The notes under the pieces are model-generated. The model was not told the DNA's origin. It did not search any database and saw nothing but the letters and a program-made list of their open reading frames with translations. A stretch of 64,000 bases of DNA, taken from positions 1,618,501 through 1,682,500 of the forward strand of contig JAIWND010000001.1 of assembly GCA_025330725.1 (NCBI GenBank), given 5' to 3'. The DNA is from Chlamydoabsidia padenii (Eukaryota; Mucoromycota; Mucoromycetes; Mucorales; Cunninghamellaceae). Shown in pieces: positions 9,541 through 20,742 of this stretch. The translations under genes and the position numbers were made by a program. Position 1 is the first letter of the stretch; each line of letters opens with the position of its first letter.

Positions 9541-11423
9541 ATGTGTGATTTGTCTGATCCCAGAATTACACAAACATATCAAGCTATCATTGAAGGTGAA
9601 CCTACAGACTGGTAAGTCTCTCTCCCCTGTAAGAAGCGTGTTGCTTCCTTTTAAAAAGATGACAATGTAACTAACTTGTATTATAGGTTGTTGTTAGGTT
9701 ATAATGATACTCGTGATGTAATCTCTCTTTACTCTAAAGGTACCGAAGGCTTAAAGTATGTATAAAATAGGACAAAACACACAAAGAAAAGAAAAAACCA
9801 GTAACTAACCGTGTTGTATTTCAATAGTGAATTCCGAAGTCAGTTAAAAGAAGAGATCCTTTTTGGCTTTGTACGGGTGGAAGACCGTTTTATTCTTATC
9901 TCTTATGTACCAGATCAAGTCAGGTAATAAAAACAACAAAAAGGTGTAACCAAAGGTGGTGGCGTATAAGGGGGGGATGAAGGGGGTGGTGGAAACTCGA
10001 CATTAACATTCTCTTTTTCAAATCATGTAATCGTGCATAGTGGCGTCCGAAGAGGTAATATATTCGCAAGACCAAAAGACACCTACTAATTTTATTTTTT
10101 ATCATGCAGCTCGGACATTGGTACATAGTCGATCAGTGGCTAGTTTATTCCAGGTCCATCATGCACAACTGACAGCCTCCTCAATGAACGACCTAAGCGA
10201 TGCTAATATTCGAACACGCTTGAAACTAGGTGAAAATCAAGTCCCCAATCGATCTCGTCCTCCTTCCTTGTCCAACAAAAGGTCATCTCTTCAAGCCCGT
10301 CGAAAATCACAACAACAACAACAAGAACAACCATCTGATCGCCCTTCTTTGCCATCTTCTCCAAGCTCCTATACTGCCGAACCAGATCATTTTGAAGAAG
10401 CTCAAGAAGATTTCTCGACACCACCTACGTCGTATAACTCCAACATGCCTCATTTGTCAACACCTACACCGACATCTACTAGTACACTCGACGTCAATGA
10501 CTATCAGGATGAAGCTGATGATCACCAACAGTTGGAAGAACAAGAGCGCTTTGAAGAACAAGAACGTGCTGCCGAACAACAACGTCTTGAAGAACAACAC
10601 CGTTTGGAGGATCAACAACGTCTTGAAAAACAACAACGTCTGGAGGATCAACAACGTCTTGAAGAACAACAACGTCTGGAGGATCAACAACGTCTTGAAG
10701 AACAACAACGTCTGGAGGATCAACAACGTCTTGAAGAACAACAACGTGCTGCCGAACAACGTCGCTTGGAGGATCAGCGTGCTGCTGAACAACAACGTGC
10801 TGCCGAACAACGTCGCTTGGAGGAAGAACAACGTGCTGCTGAACAACAACGTCGACTGCAAATCGAAAAGGATCGTGAAGAAAAACAACGTCTTTTGCAA
10901 AGGCAATTACAACAAGCTGAAAAGACCAAGGATGTACGTGATGAAAACCAAACCCCCTCCCCGCATCACTTTAACTCTTATCTTATTAACAATAGGTGAT
11001 TATACAAGGATTCTCAAATATTCAATCTAGTGGCAGCCCGGTAAAACATTAACTTCTTTTTTGTAATTGATTAGGCTTTAACTTTTTTTTTTAAAATCTA
11101 GTTCTGGCGACGTCGATTCTTCACTGTCCGAGGCAAATCCCTAGCCTTTTACCGTGATCATGATGTATGTAATCTACAACGACAACTGGACGGGATTTAT
11201 TACTAATCTCTTTTATTTTAACTAGTCTGTTACGCCAATCACTATTGTCGACTTGAAAAGCATCAACAACCTTCGATGGACAGATATGGAAATCGATACT
11301 TTTGTGCCAAATGCGTTTATGATTGAAATGACGGATGGTACGGCTTATCAAATCTTTGCTGATCATCAACAAGATGCTCTCACTATCTTCACTGCTCTTC
11401 AAACTGTAATACAATCCAAATAA
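9541..11423 (+). CDS. ADF-H / coiled-coil / PH domain protein (actin-associated)
   Basis: Eight exons (9541-9611, 9687-9755, 9828-9923, 10041-10054, 10110-10933, 10996-11040, 11102-11164, 11226-11423) give 459 residues. Residues 1-130 are an ADF-homology domain of the coactosin/drebrin/Abp1 type: MCDLSDPRI, TDWLLLGYN, FVRVEDRFILISYVPDQVSG, RSVASLFQ. Residues 130-210 are Ser/Pro/Gln-rich. Residues 215-350 are a highly charged coiled coil of RLEEQQ/RAAEQ units with a 36-bp internal tandem repeat. Residues 357-459 form a PH domain (FWRRRFFTVRGKSLAFYRD, then NAFMIEMTDGTAYQIFAD). A linker between actin and membrane phosphoinositides is inferred. Exon 4 is a 14-nt microexon. The usual Abp1/drebrin C-terminus is an SH3, so the PH ending is unusual. 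Confidence 0.8.
10634..10741 (+). repeat. Three 36-bp tandem units coding QRLEDQQRLEEQ
   Basis: Three perfect or near-perfect 36-bp units encode a 12-residue coiled-coil unit inside the ADF-H/PH gene. Related imperfect units flank them, suggesting expansion by unequal exchange. Confidence 0.9.
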
Positions 11424-11945
11424 ACCTAACGTTTGATTGTCGTCCCCCCTAGTTTATAGTCATATAATGTTTTGTAGTATCTGTATCTCTTATCCCTTAC
11501 TTATAAATCTACTATTATACTTGTCTTTTTTTATTACCCTATTAAATAAATCTATTACTGTCGTATTGACATATCTTACGACCCAACCTTGTGTTTTATG
11601 TGGTCAATGTCGGGATTTGAATCATCTTTGCTGGTTTCATGCAAATCGGTTACAAGCTCCGTTGACTTTTTTTTGAAAATGTTGGATGATTCAGTACTGT
11701 TTGGTTTTATTGAAAAAGTATGTGTACAAGTGGTGTGTATTCCAAATGAGAAACCATGATATAATGGTGGGTGAACACCACAAAGACCATTGGCAATACT
11801 GGCATTCAAGCCCAGAAAGGAAACGCCCCATAAGAAGACAATTTTAATGCAGTTTACACAATGGGTTTACACACAACCATCCTCTCTCAAAACACAAATC
11901 TCAAAAACAAATATCATCCTACATCATTTTTTTTTATTTTTTACA

Positions 11946-12139
11946 AAAGCCAGGTTCAAACGCTCGTGAGGTTATACTGGTCCATACAAGGTACTTTGTC
12001 TAATGACCATTATGTAAAGTTTGTTGTAAATAGGCTATAGTGTCTACATCGCCACTTTGGTCATTAGCATCGCTTGTTCATTAAGCTAGTAGAGCACTCT
12101 CAAGATGCAAGGCGAGGGTAAGCGGGTTTTGAAATAAGT
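11946..12139 (-). repeat. Dispersed repeat, copy A
   Basis: Read on the minus strand, it begins with TTTCAAAACCCGC and continues through GCTCTACTAGC, GATGCTAATGACCAAAGTGG and CTTTACATAATGG to GGCTTTTGT. Copy B, next to it, follows the same path at clearly lower than perfect identity. Copies C and D near 37.4-37.8 kb share the first half. There are no terminal inverted repeats or coding potential. Confidence 0.7.
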
Positions 12140-12175
12140 TTTATCTTGTCAATTTTTCATTCTGCAACTTTTTTT

Positions 12176-12370
12176 CACAAAAGCCAAGTTACAATCTTGA
12201 GGCTATACTGCTCCATACAAGGTACTTGGTGTAATGGCCATTATGTAAACTTTGTAGGAAATAGGCTAACGAATGCACATGGTCACTTTTGTCATGAGCA
12301 TCAGTTCTCCTTTAGGGCAGTAGAGCTCTCTGAAGATTCATGGTGAGGGTAGACGGGTTTTAAAATAAGT
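12176..12370 (-). repeat. Dispersed repeat, copy B
   Basis: Same orientation and length as copy A, separated from it by about 35 bp. It begins (minus strand) TTTTAAAACCCGTC and ends GGCTTTTGTG. It shares CTTTACATAATGG-like and AAGTACCTTGTATGGA blocks with copy A. Confidence 0.7.
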
Positions 12371-12806
12371 TTGCTCTCAATTTACGTGATTATTTGGGGG
12401 ATGGGAAAGGTCCGTAAATTGGAGGTCTGCTAAAATCCAGACACTTGAGCTATGCGTCAAACTCCCTCCTTCGATATGACGCTTGGATAGTATCATCAGA
12501 GTGAGATAAAGTGGTGATAAATCAGATAGATATAAAAGCTAGAAATGTCAGCATTAGCGAGAGGGGGGAATTGAAAAGGCGGAATTTAAAATCGATTATG
12601 CTTTTTGGAAACTCTAAAGTTTATGAAAAAACGTTGAACTCAAAACTGATGAAACTTAACACGTTCATTAAACGGACTGTTTCCAGCAAAAATAAAAATA
12701 AAAAGAGAAACGACTCCACTAGTTGAAGATTGTGCTCACACTGGCACATTATATGTTGATAGATCCCATGAAATGTTCTTCCCTATCCCAAGCGAAAAAA
12801 TGATGA

Positions 12807-12820
12807 GGCGGGATTTGAAT
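12807..12820 (+). promoter_or_regulatory. Recurring element upstream of MSH3 (GGCGGGATTTGAAT)
   Basis: It lies 76 bp before the MSH3 ATG. It is one of the best matches to the recurring element, and its position is nearly the same as in uL23, eS8 and the PPP1R21-like gene. Confidence 0.45.
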
Positions 12821-12895
12821 ATTTTTTCGTTGGTTGACAGACGATTTAAAAAATTGGTCTCTCTCTTTTTTACTTTTTATTCGCTTTTTTATATT

Positions 12896-15813
12896 ATGGG
12901 TATGAGCGGCAAACAACAAGCTACCCTCAGTGCCTTTTTCAAAAAAACAACAACAGAAAAGAATGCAACACCTTTAAAGAATGATTCCAGTTCCAGCTCA
13001 TCAATCATAACCACCAACAACAACAATACTATTACACCCAGTCAATCAGCAACCTCACCACAGAAACCTGACATTTTGGCGATACAAGAACAAAACAAAT
13101 ACAACGATTCAGCTGATACAGTAAATGAACAAACAAAATTGGAGAAACAGAAACGACACGAAGCATTTATCAAAACCTTTGGCGACCTTGAAGAAACACG
13201 AGCACTGAAGCGACAACGATTGGAGCAACATGAAATATCACTTGACACTACTGGTGACGAAACGCCCTCAACTGGTGGTGATCAAGACATGGTGGATGAC
13301 GGCTCCCCCGGTAGCAGCAGCCGGTTTGATACTTTTGCAAACAAGAATGTGCCTCCTCTACAGAATCGTCGGAAACCCTCTTCACCCAGTATGAAATACA
13401 CTCCTTTGGAACAACAAGTGGTAGAGCTCAAACAGAAATATCCTGGTGTGCTGCTTGTTATTGAAGTTGGTTACAAGTTTAGATTCTTTGGAGAAGATGC
13501 AAAGGTAACATTGGCAGGGGAAAATAAGTGGAACACGCTCATACTCACGTATCTTTATTAATTCTATTAGATCGCATCCCAAGTGCTCCATATTGCTCAT
13601 TTTATCGATCGTAACTTTTATACGGCCAGTATACCTGTACACAGATTATCGGTACATGTGCGAAGGTAAAAAGTGTGGGCAATTTGACATGTATGTTTGT
13701 AAACTAATGATCCTTTTACTGTATAGATTGGTCCAAGCTGGGTATAAAGTGGGTGTGGTCCGCCAGACGGAAACGGCGGCTCTGAAAGCGGCTGGGGCTA
13801 ATCGTGGCGCTCCTTTTGAACGGAAACTTCAACACATGTATACAAAAGGGACATTTGTGGATGAAATGATTGCAGGTGACTTGGATGGTACTGACTCAAC
13901 AATAAAATCAAGTAACTACCTTTTATGTGTGGTGGAACAACCTCGGGGTGGCTCTGGTGTAGATGAATTTGTCAAGACAGGCATCGTGGTAACGTGTCTC
14001 TTTTGAAGATGAAAAGAACTCCAATCATGTTTTAATCGTTCTAATTTATATATATATATATATATGATAGGCCGTGCAACCTTCATCGGGGGATGTCATT
14101 TACGACTCATTCGAGGATGGATATATGCGAAGTGAACTGGAAACTCGATTATTGCATATTGAACCATGTGAAGTGCTACTGCCTTTTAAACTCAGTGAGC
14201 CAACAGAAAAACTTGCAAATCATCTAATGGACCAAAGGTAATTAAGTATATTGATGGAACTCTTTTACTAACAACTTTTTAAAAGAACGACGTCATGGGG
14301 TGAAGCGATTCGTGTGGAACGACTAACGCCGGATGATGGATTCTGCAAAGACTACAACTACGCCTTGTCTTATATCACTGATTTTTATGCTGAACAACAA
14401 ACAGATCAAAATAGTAAGTCATGGGGAAAGGAGGATATTGATGTATGTTATGTTATGGTTAACCGATTATTATTATTTTTTTACTCTTGAAACTAAATGT
14501 AGATCAGCTCCTTGGTGACATTTTGAAACTACCTGATGTGGTTGTGTAAGTTCAAAATCAACAATGGGACAAACAAGTGTATTAATCATCTTTTCTGTTT
14601 TAATTTGATATAGCAAGGCATTGGCGATTACCGTACGATATCTCAAGGAGTTTGGTCTCCAACGTGCGTTTCAACTTACAAAATACTTCTCGCACTTCTC
14701 TTCTCATGGCCATATGATAATCAACGGGAACACCTTGGTAAACTTGGAAGTTTACCGAAACTCGACGACTCTTTCGGAACATGGATCTCTCTTCTCCGTA
14801 TTAGATCACACAAGTACCAGCTTTGGACGTCGACTGTTGAAAAAATGGGTGGGCCGCCCGTTGGTTGACATTGGGTATGGTAAAATGGCTTCTGAATCAT
14901 GTTTTTGTACTCATTCTTTCTCTTTTTTATCTTTAAACTAGTCAACTCAACCAACGTACACAGGCTGTGGAAGAACTGTTGGCCTCTGATAATCCAAAAA
15001 AGGCACAAGGTCAGGAACTGCTGAAAAACATTCCTGACTTGGAGAAAGGTCTCTGCCGCATAAACTATGGATCTGTAAGTAGTCTCCCCATCAATAACCA
15101 GATATAAAGAACTAATTGTCACCTTTATAGTCATCACCCACGGAATTGTTAAATGTACTGGATGCTTTCTTGAACATTTCGAAAACATTCGAATGGGCTC
15201 GCCACTCTCAAGACCACAGATTCCAATCACCACTACTCAATACTATCTTTGACACTTTACCAACAACACTGGATGCGGTACTCGAATTCAAGAGTAAAAT
15301 CAACCCACATGCTATCGGAACACCACAATGCGACGTTGACCTACTGCGATCTGACGAAAACCAATGGCCTGAACTACAACGGGAAAAGCAGGTAAACAAG
15401 AATGACATACGAAATACTTACAATACTGACTTTATTCTCTTGTTGATCTTCCTTGCATTATAGAACATTGCCTTTGCGGAGGCTGAATTAGAAGACGAGC
15501 TCACCAAGATGAAAAAGGAACACGACTTTGCCATGGAATATAAAAACGTATCGGGGATCGAAGTAAGTAGTGATAAACACGTACGGGACAATACTAACTA
15601 TGATCTGATTACTTGATAATAGTACTTGATTGAAGTCAAAAACACAATGGTCAAAAAGGTGCCTCGACAATGGATCAAAATAAGCGGAACCAAAGCCGTC
15701 TCAAGATTTCACACTCCTTTTATCATTGCCAAGCTGAAACAACGGGAACGCCATCGGGAACGACTTGTTTTGGACTGTGATGCTGCCTATCGTAGCTTTT
15801 TAAAGCAAGTTGA

Positions 15814-15854
<41 letters not shown>

Positions 15855-17145
15855 TATACAAGGACATGTATGACGCCTAACCTTTCTTTATTTTAAATTT
15901 TAGATCTATTGCTGAACGATATGGTCTGTTTCGGGATGTTATACAATGCCTTGCTCAACTCGACTGTTTGTTGTCTTTATCATTGGTTGCGGGTCAACCC
16001 AATTATGTCAAGCCAGTATTTACGACAGAAACAAAGCTCAATGTGGTCAAGGGTCGACATCCAATGGTGGAACAGATTTTGGGTACATCTTCCTTTGTCG
16101 CCAACGATGTACATTTTAATGTAAGTCTGATTATCCTCCCGTATAGTATTGCTTGACTAACCCTTATCATGGTGATGATAGAGTAATGACAAGCGGACTC
16201 TTATTTTGACAGGTCCAAACATGGGTGGGAAAAGCTCCTATATTCGACAAGTGGCTTTGATATCTATGATGGCTCAAATTGGATCCTTTGTTCCCGCCGA
16301 ATCAGCCGAAATTGGTATTTTGGATGCCATCTTTACAAGGCAAGTTAACATTGATCACACGGGTGACGAAATAAATAACTAATGTTGATTTGGGAATGAT
16401 ATATAGAATGGGGGCATCAGATAATATGATGACTGGTGAAAGTACTTTTATGGTGGAACTGCATGAAACTGCAGATATTATGAAACAGGCAACTAACAGA
16501 TCGTTGGTGATTCTCGATGAATTGGGTCGTGGGACAAGCACGCATGATGGCATGGCTATTGCATATGCAGTACTGGAACATTTTATTACAAAGGTAAAAT
16601 TGACCAAGTCATGAATGGATGTCCGTACTAATTAACCCTTTCTCTAGATTCAATCCATTACGTTGTTTGTCACTCATTATCCTGCACTTGGTGTCCTTGC
16701 TGACAAGTATCCAGATTCTACCCGAAATGGCCATATGAGCTTTATTGAAGATGATCAACGCGGTAAGATAGAGTGGAATAAATGCCATTGTTCATTCCAT
16801 ATTTAGAATACCGCTAACATCTTTTTATTTAGAAATACCAAAGGTGATCTTCTTGTACGAATTGGCTAAAGGCGCGGCAACAAAAAGTTATGGGTAAAGA
16901 AAATCAACGCCTGAAACTATACATAATGATACGCTAACATGACTTTTATTTGACACAGATTGAATGTAGCTCACTTGGCTGGTCTTCCCATTGGTGTCCT
17001 GGAAAGGGCTAAAGCGAAATCCGAAGAAATGGAAGCATCACAACTCAGACGAGCAGCAGCACATCGACACAACCAACTTTTTAAATACATCATGGAAGAA
17101 GACGTGGATGGAATCAAGGCATATGGAAACTTGGCTGGCTTATAA
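12896..17145 (+). CDS. MSH3: DNA mismatch repair protein MSH3
   Basis: Seventeen exons join in frame to give 1054 residues, close to yeast MSH3. MSH3 pairs with MSH2 (MutS-beta) to recognise insertion/deletion loops. The N-terminus carries a PCNA-binding PIP box, QATLSAFF (about residues 7-14), supporting the ATG at 12896. The mismatch-binding domain starts [20 protein letters not shown] and continues [17 protein letters not shown]. The ATPase has Walker [10 protein letters not shown], the signature around [10 protein letters not shown], Walker [13 protein letters not shown] and THYPAL. Two introns (15805-15903 and 16340-16406) use GC instead of GT donors, each as GCAAGT. An A38 run sits in the first of these. 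A second in-frame ATG lies two codons after the chosen start. Very secure. Confidence 0.95.
15815..15852 (+). repeat. A38 homopolymer in an MSH3 intron
   Basis: Thirty-eight consecutive A bases follow the non-canonical GC donor of MSH3 intron 11. Its length may be affected by assembly error. Confidence 0.9.
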
Positions 17146-17929
17146 TTTTAGTGCGGGCCAGGGTGGCGGGGCTCTTATTGTAGTATATACCATTTTATAT
17201 CTTTACTCTACTTGTATGCTACACATTGTCTATATCAATAAAAAATCATCTTGCCATATGTATTATTTAAAATTTGAAATTTGAAAAAAAAGGGGGGGGT
17301 TATGCCATTGGATTTGCCAATCGTTTTGACTTTGTAGTATGGCCACTATGTAGAGGAGACATACTGTACAAACTTTAATAGGTGAATAGATCATCAACGG
17401 ATGCATGCTGTAACTTTTTGACATTCATGTCATGCATGTCACACAAAGGCGTACGTAGTATAACATCTTCGCTTGTAATATGACGAATGGGCAGAAATGT
17501 TATCCAGTTTGTTTGATGATACTGGTCAACAGTTAGGGTGATATTTAGACTGAAATTCATGCTCCATAGTTTGCAAATGAATCTAACCTTCTCTCTCTCC
17601 TTTTTTCAAATCCCGTCTGTTTTGCTAAAACAAATCTACTCATGATCATCGTATGATTACCCACAATATATCGATACATTCAGCCTTTCTTATTTGGTCA
17701 TGATATTAGGTGTAAAGAACTACCACGACATGACACTTGCAGTAACCCTTTTGTGTGTGTGTGTTGTGTGTGTCCAACATGATTCTTCAAACCCCGACAG
17801 AAGTACCCCTGAGAAACTTTACCTGGAGAGAAACTGTTAAATAGAGCCTCTCCTTTCTCTTTTTTTTTTTTTTTTCTTACTTTTATTTTTTCTGAATTCT
17901 ATCTTCAGAAACTATTAACGACCACCGAA
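17146..17929. other. Intergenic MSH3 / MFS transporter
   Basis: About 780 bp. It holds a GT-rich microsatellite near 17751-17773 and two copies of the recurring element, at 17604-17617 (TTTCAAATCCCGTC) and 17785-17800 (CTTCAAACCCCGACAG), the latter 130 bp before the transporter ATG. No gene was seen. Confidence 0.6.
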
Positions 17930-20388
17930 ATGGATGAAAGGACACTCACAAGTACATCAGATGTTGATGATTACAGTAATACCTCTACCAAGACATCACA
18001 GTGTAATAGTAGTGTAGACGGGATCGATCCTTATCTTGAAAAAAGATTGGTACGGAAACTGGATTTCACGTAAGACAAGAAAAAAAGTGGATGCATGAAC
18101 ATCCTGCTGTTTTTAAATTCTGATTGTATTCTTTTTTCATTTTAAACTAATGACCTCCTCTTCCTAAAAAGATTGATGCCGTTTGTTTCTGTCATGTATT
18201 TATTTGCCTCATTGGATAGAGTAAGTTTTGGCGGATGTGTTTATGTATCTGCTTATTGATAATGCTTTGTATAGAGTAACATTGGAAATGCACGACTGGG
18301 TTCTTTTGAAGAGGATCTTCATTTAAAGGGGAACGACTTTTATAATGCCCTCATGGTATTTTTTATTGGTAAAATATATCAGCATTTCAAATAATGTAGT
18401 ATGGTGGACTTATTGATTGGGTTTAGGTTATATGGCATGTCAAATCCCTTCAAACCTGGTGCTAAAGCTGTATGTGCATGCAATATAGTGTTGATTATTT
18501 CAAATCCCGCCAACGTGCTGAATTTAACGGTTACTTTTTTTTTTCCCGTCTTTCTTTTTTTCTTTTTAGAATCACACCATCATTATGGATCGGCACTACT
18601 GCTATTATTTGGGTAAGTGAAAAGGAATGAAAATAGATTGGGATGAAAGAATGTATACTAATAGCTTTGTTTTTATTGAAAGGGTGCCAGCTCTACTAGG
18701 TAAAAGTTTGACTAATCTAACTGAAGTAAACAAGCCATCTAACCTCCTCTTTTACCATAGCATCGCTGCGACATATAATCTAACTGGTTTAATGTTAGGT
18801 AAGTAACACTCCTCCAGAAATAGTTATAGCATTTCATCAGGGCTGATTCCTTCTTTTGTTTATTGGTACCTAAAAAGCCAGATTTTTCCTTGGCTGTGCT
18901 GAAGCTGGTCTAGGACCGTGTATACCCCTATTACTCAGCTTTTGGTATCAACGTCATGAAATGGCTTCAAGGGTAAGGTTTGGCTGTTTTAACAACAAAA
19001 CATACTGATCACTAAACTCATCCTTCCTCCCTAGATATCCGTCTTTTTGGCTGCATCAACCTTGGCAGGATCATTTGCAGGTATCTGGGCCTACGTTATT
19101 ATGGATAATATGGATCACTTCTTGGGACTTGCTTCGTGGCGCTGGTAATAAAACTACTCTGAATACTGAAAATACTCAAGTTACTATCTCTAACTGTCTC
19201 TCTCTCTCTCTCTCTCTTACTAGGATGTTTATTATCGAAGGAACTCCTACCATTCTTCTCGGTGTCTTTTGTCTCTTCTTCCTACCAAACTAGTAAGTCA
19301 TACGAAACAACAAGCATAAATCCTAACCTGTCTTTTCTTCTTCTCTAATAGTCCTGAAACGGCAAGCAAGTACTGGTTAAAGCCTGACGAAAAACAACTG
19401 GCCATTCAACGCGGGGTTGCTGAAGGTAAAAGCGAGACGGATAATACTGTCAATTCACAAGAAATCATTGGGGCTCTTTTGGATTACAAGACTTGGGTGG
19501 TGGCTGTCATCAATGGTGGCATGATCATGTGTCATTCATCCTTCAGTATTTTCCTTCCAACTATTGTTAAAGCCATGGGGTTCCAAGCTCTCCAATCTCA
19601 ACTATTATCAGTGCCTCCTTATGTATTTGGATGTATCACACTTTTGGTAAAGTATAATCAGCTTGGTGATGGTTAAAAAAAAAAAGATAAATACTAACTT
19701 GATATTGAAAGGGTGTATGTAGGTACTCGGATCATGTCCGACAACGTGGTCTGCCGATCATATCATGCTCAATCTTGACTGTCCTTGGGTATACATTCTT
19801 GTTGATTGGCAATAATATTATTCTCCAGTATATTGGTGTCATTCTTGTCTCTTGTGGTATCAATCCAACCATCTCTTTGGTAAGTTGATTTCAAATTAGA
19901 TCAATAACATACTCATGCTTTTGATCTTTTTTTGATATAGGGGATATCGTGGTTATCGAACAATCAGCTCGGGCATACTCGTCGTGGTGTTAGTCTCTCA
20001 GCGGCCAATATGCTCTCTCAGGTAAAGGAAATAACAACCAGGGGATGGACAAAAGTACTTATCTACTACCTTTTTTGGGGGGGTTTCCGGTAGGTATTTG
20101 GACTCATCGGTACCCAGGTAAGCGGTGAATCATTCATGCCTTTGGTTTGCTTTACTCACCAAGTCTATTCTATAGATCTACCGTGAAAACGATTCACCTA
20201 ATTATCGGTTGGGTCATACCATTTGTTTGTTATTCACCCTGTTGTCGATCCTATTGGCCTGCCTATTACGATATCTTCTTGCACGCGAAAACAAACGACG
20301 GGACACAGTATATGGGTCGCTCAAAAAGATGAATTGGGAAAAGGACGGAAATGAAATGGATATGGCACAATTCCGGTATATGCTTTAA
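17930..20388 (+). CDS. MFS transporter, allantoate/nicotinate permease-like (Dal5 family)
   Basis: About a dozen short exons join into one frame from MDERTLTSTSDV to QFRYMLstop. The order matches the fungal anion:cation symporter family. After an acidic N-terminus come MPFVSVMYLFASLDRSNIGNA (TM1 with the family D-R-S-N-I-G-N-A motif) and GYMACQIPSNLVLKL. These are followed by ITPSLWIGTTAIIWG, LARFFLGCAEAGLGPCIPLL and WRWMFIIEGTPTILLGV. The second half has a YKTWVVAVINGGMIM helix, VRQRGLPI and GISWLSNNQLGHTRRGVSLS. Such carriers import ureido acids, vitamins or small carboxylates, but the substrate cannot be read from sequence. Some of the smaller exon borders are less certain. Confidence 0.85.
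18498..18511 (+). promoter_or_regulatory. Recurring element inside an MFS intron (TTTCAAATCCCGCC)
   Basis: A near-consensus copy lies within an intron and not in a promoter. It shows the element is not confined to gene starts. Confidence 0.3.
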
Positions 20389-20742
20389 TAAGGATTCTGG
20401 CTGATGGGATTCACATTAGTGGCTACGTAGTTTAGGTTTTTTATTATATTTGGTTAAAACATTTGATTAAACTGTATTTAAATAAAATGATCTGTTATAT
20501 ATTATATGGAATGATGATTTTCATTCACTAGTGGAAACAGCCAAATGTTTACAATAGATATTCTGTTGCGAATAGGTGGTCGTGATATATATTAGACTCT
20601 TATAAAGACAATCCCGCATAATGTAGATAAAATATAATGTTGTTGATGATTTTTATTTTTTATTGTTAATAGATAAAGTAGAGTGCTATAGATAATAAAA
20701 TATATACATATAAAGTTATGAAAAAAGATGATACAATCTGTT
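20389..20742. other. Convergent intergenic spacer
   Basis: This 354-bp spacer lies between the MFS and chitin synthase 3' ends. It contains AATAAA at 20480 serving the left gene. Nothing else was seen. Confidence 0.6.

Larger units (their letters stand above)
11424..12895. other. Gene-poor stretch with dispersed repeat copies
   Basis: About 1.5 kb lie between the ADF-H/PH gene and MSH3. No reading frame is convincing. Two diverged copies of one repeat (11946-12139 and 12176-12370) occupy its centre. The MSH3 promoter element lies at its right end. A possible polyadenylation signal (AATAAA) for the left gene is near 11544. Confidence 0.6.

Noticed and set aside
10457..10906. 149-codon minus-strand open frame opposite the ADF-H/PH gene
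   Set aside because: It is the antisense of the repetitive CAACGT/GAACAA coiled-coil code, which avoids stops on the other strand. It has no start context or family features.
12773..12895. Upstream in-frame ATG that would extend MSH3 by 41 residues
   Set aside because: The extension is unrelated to MSH3, contains the promoter element in its code, and would move the PIP box away from the N-terminus.
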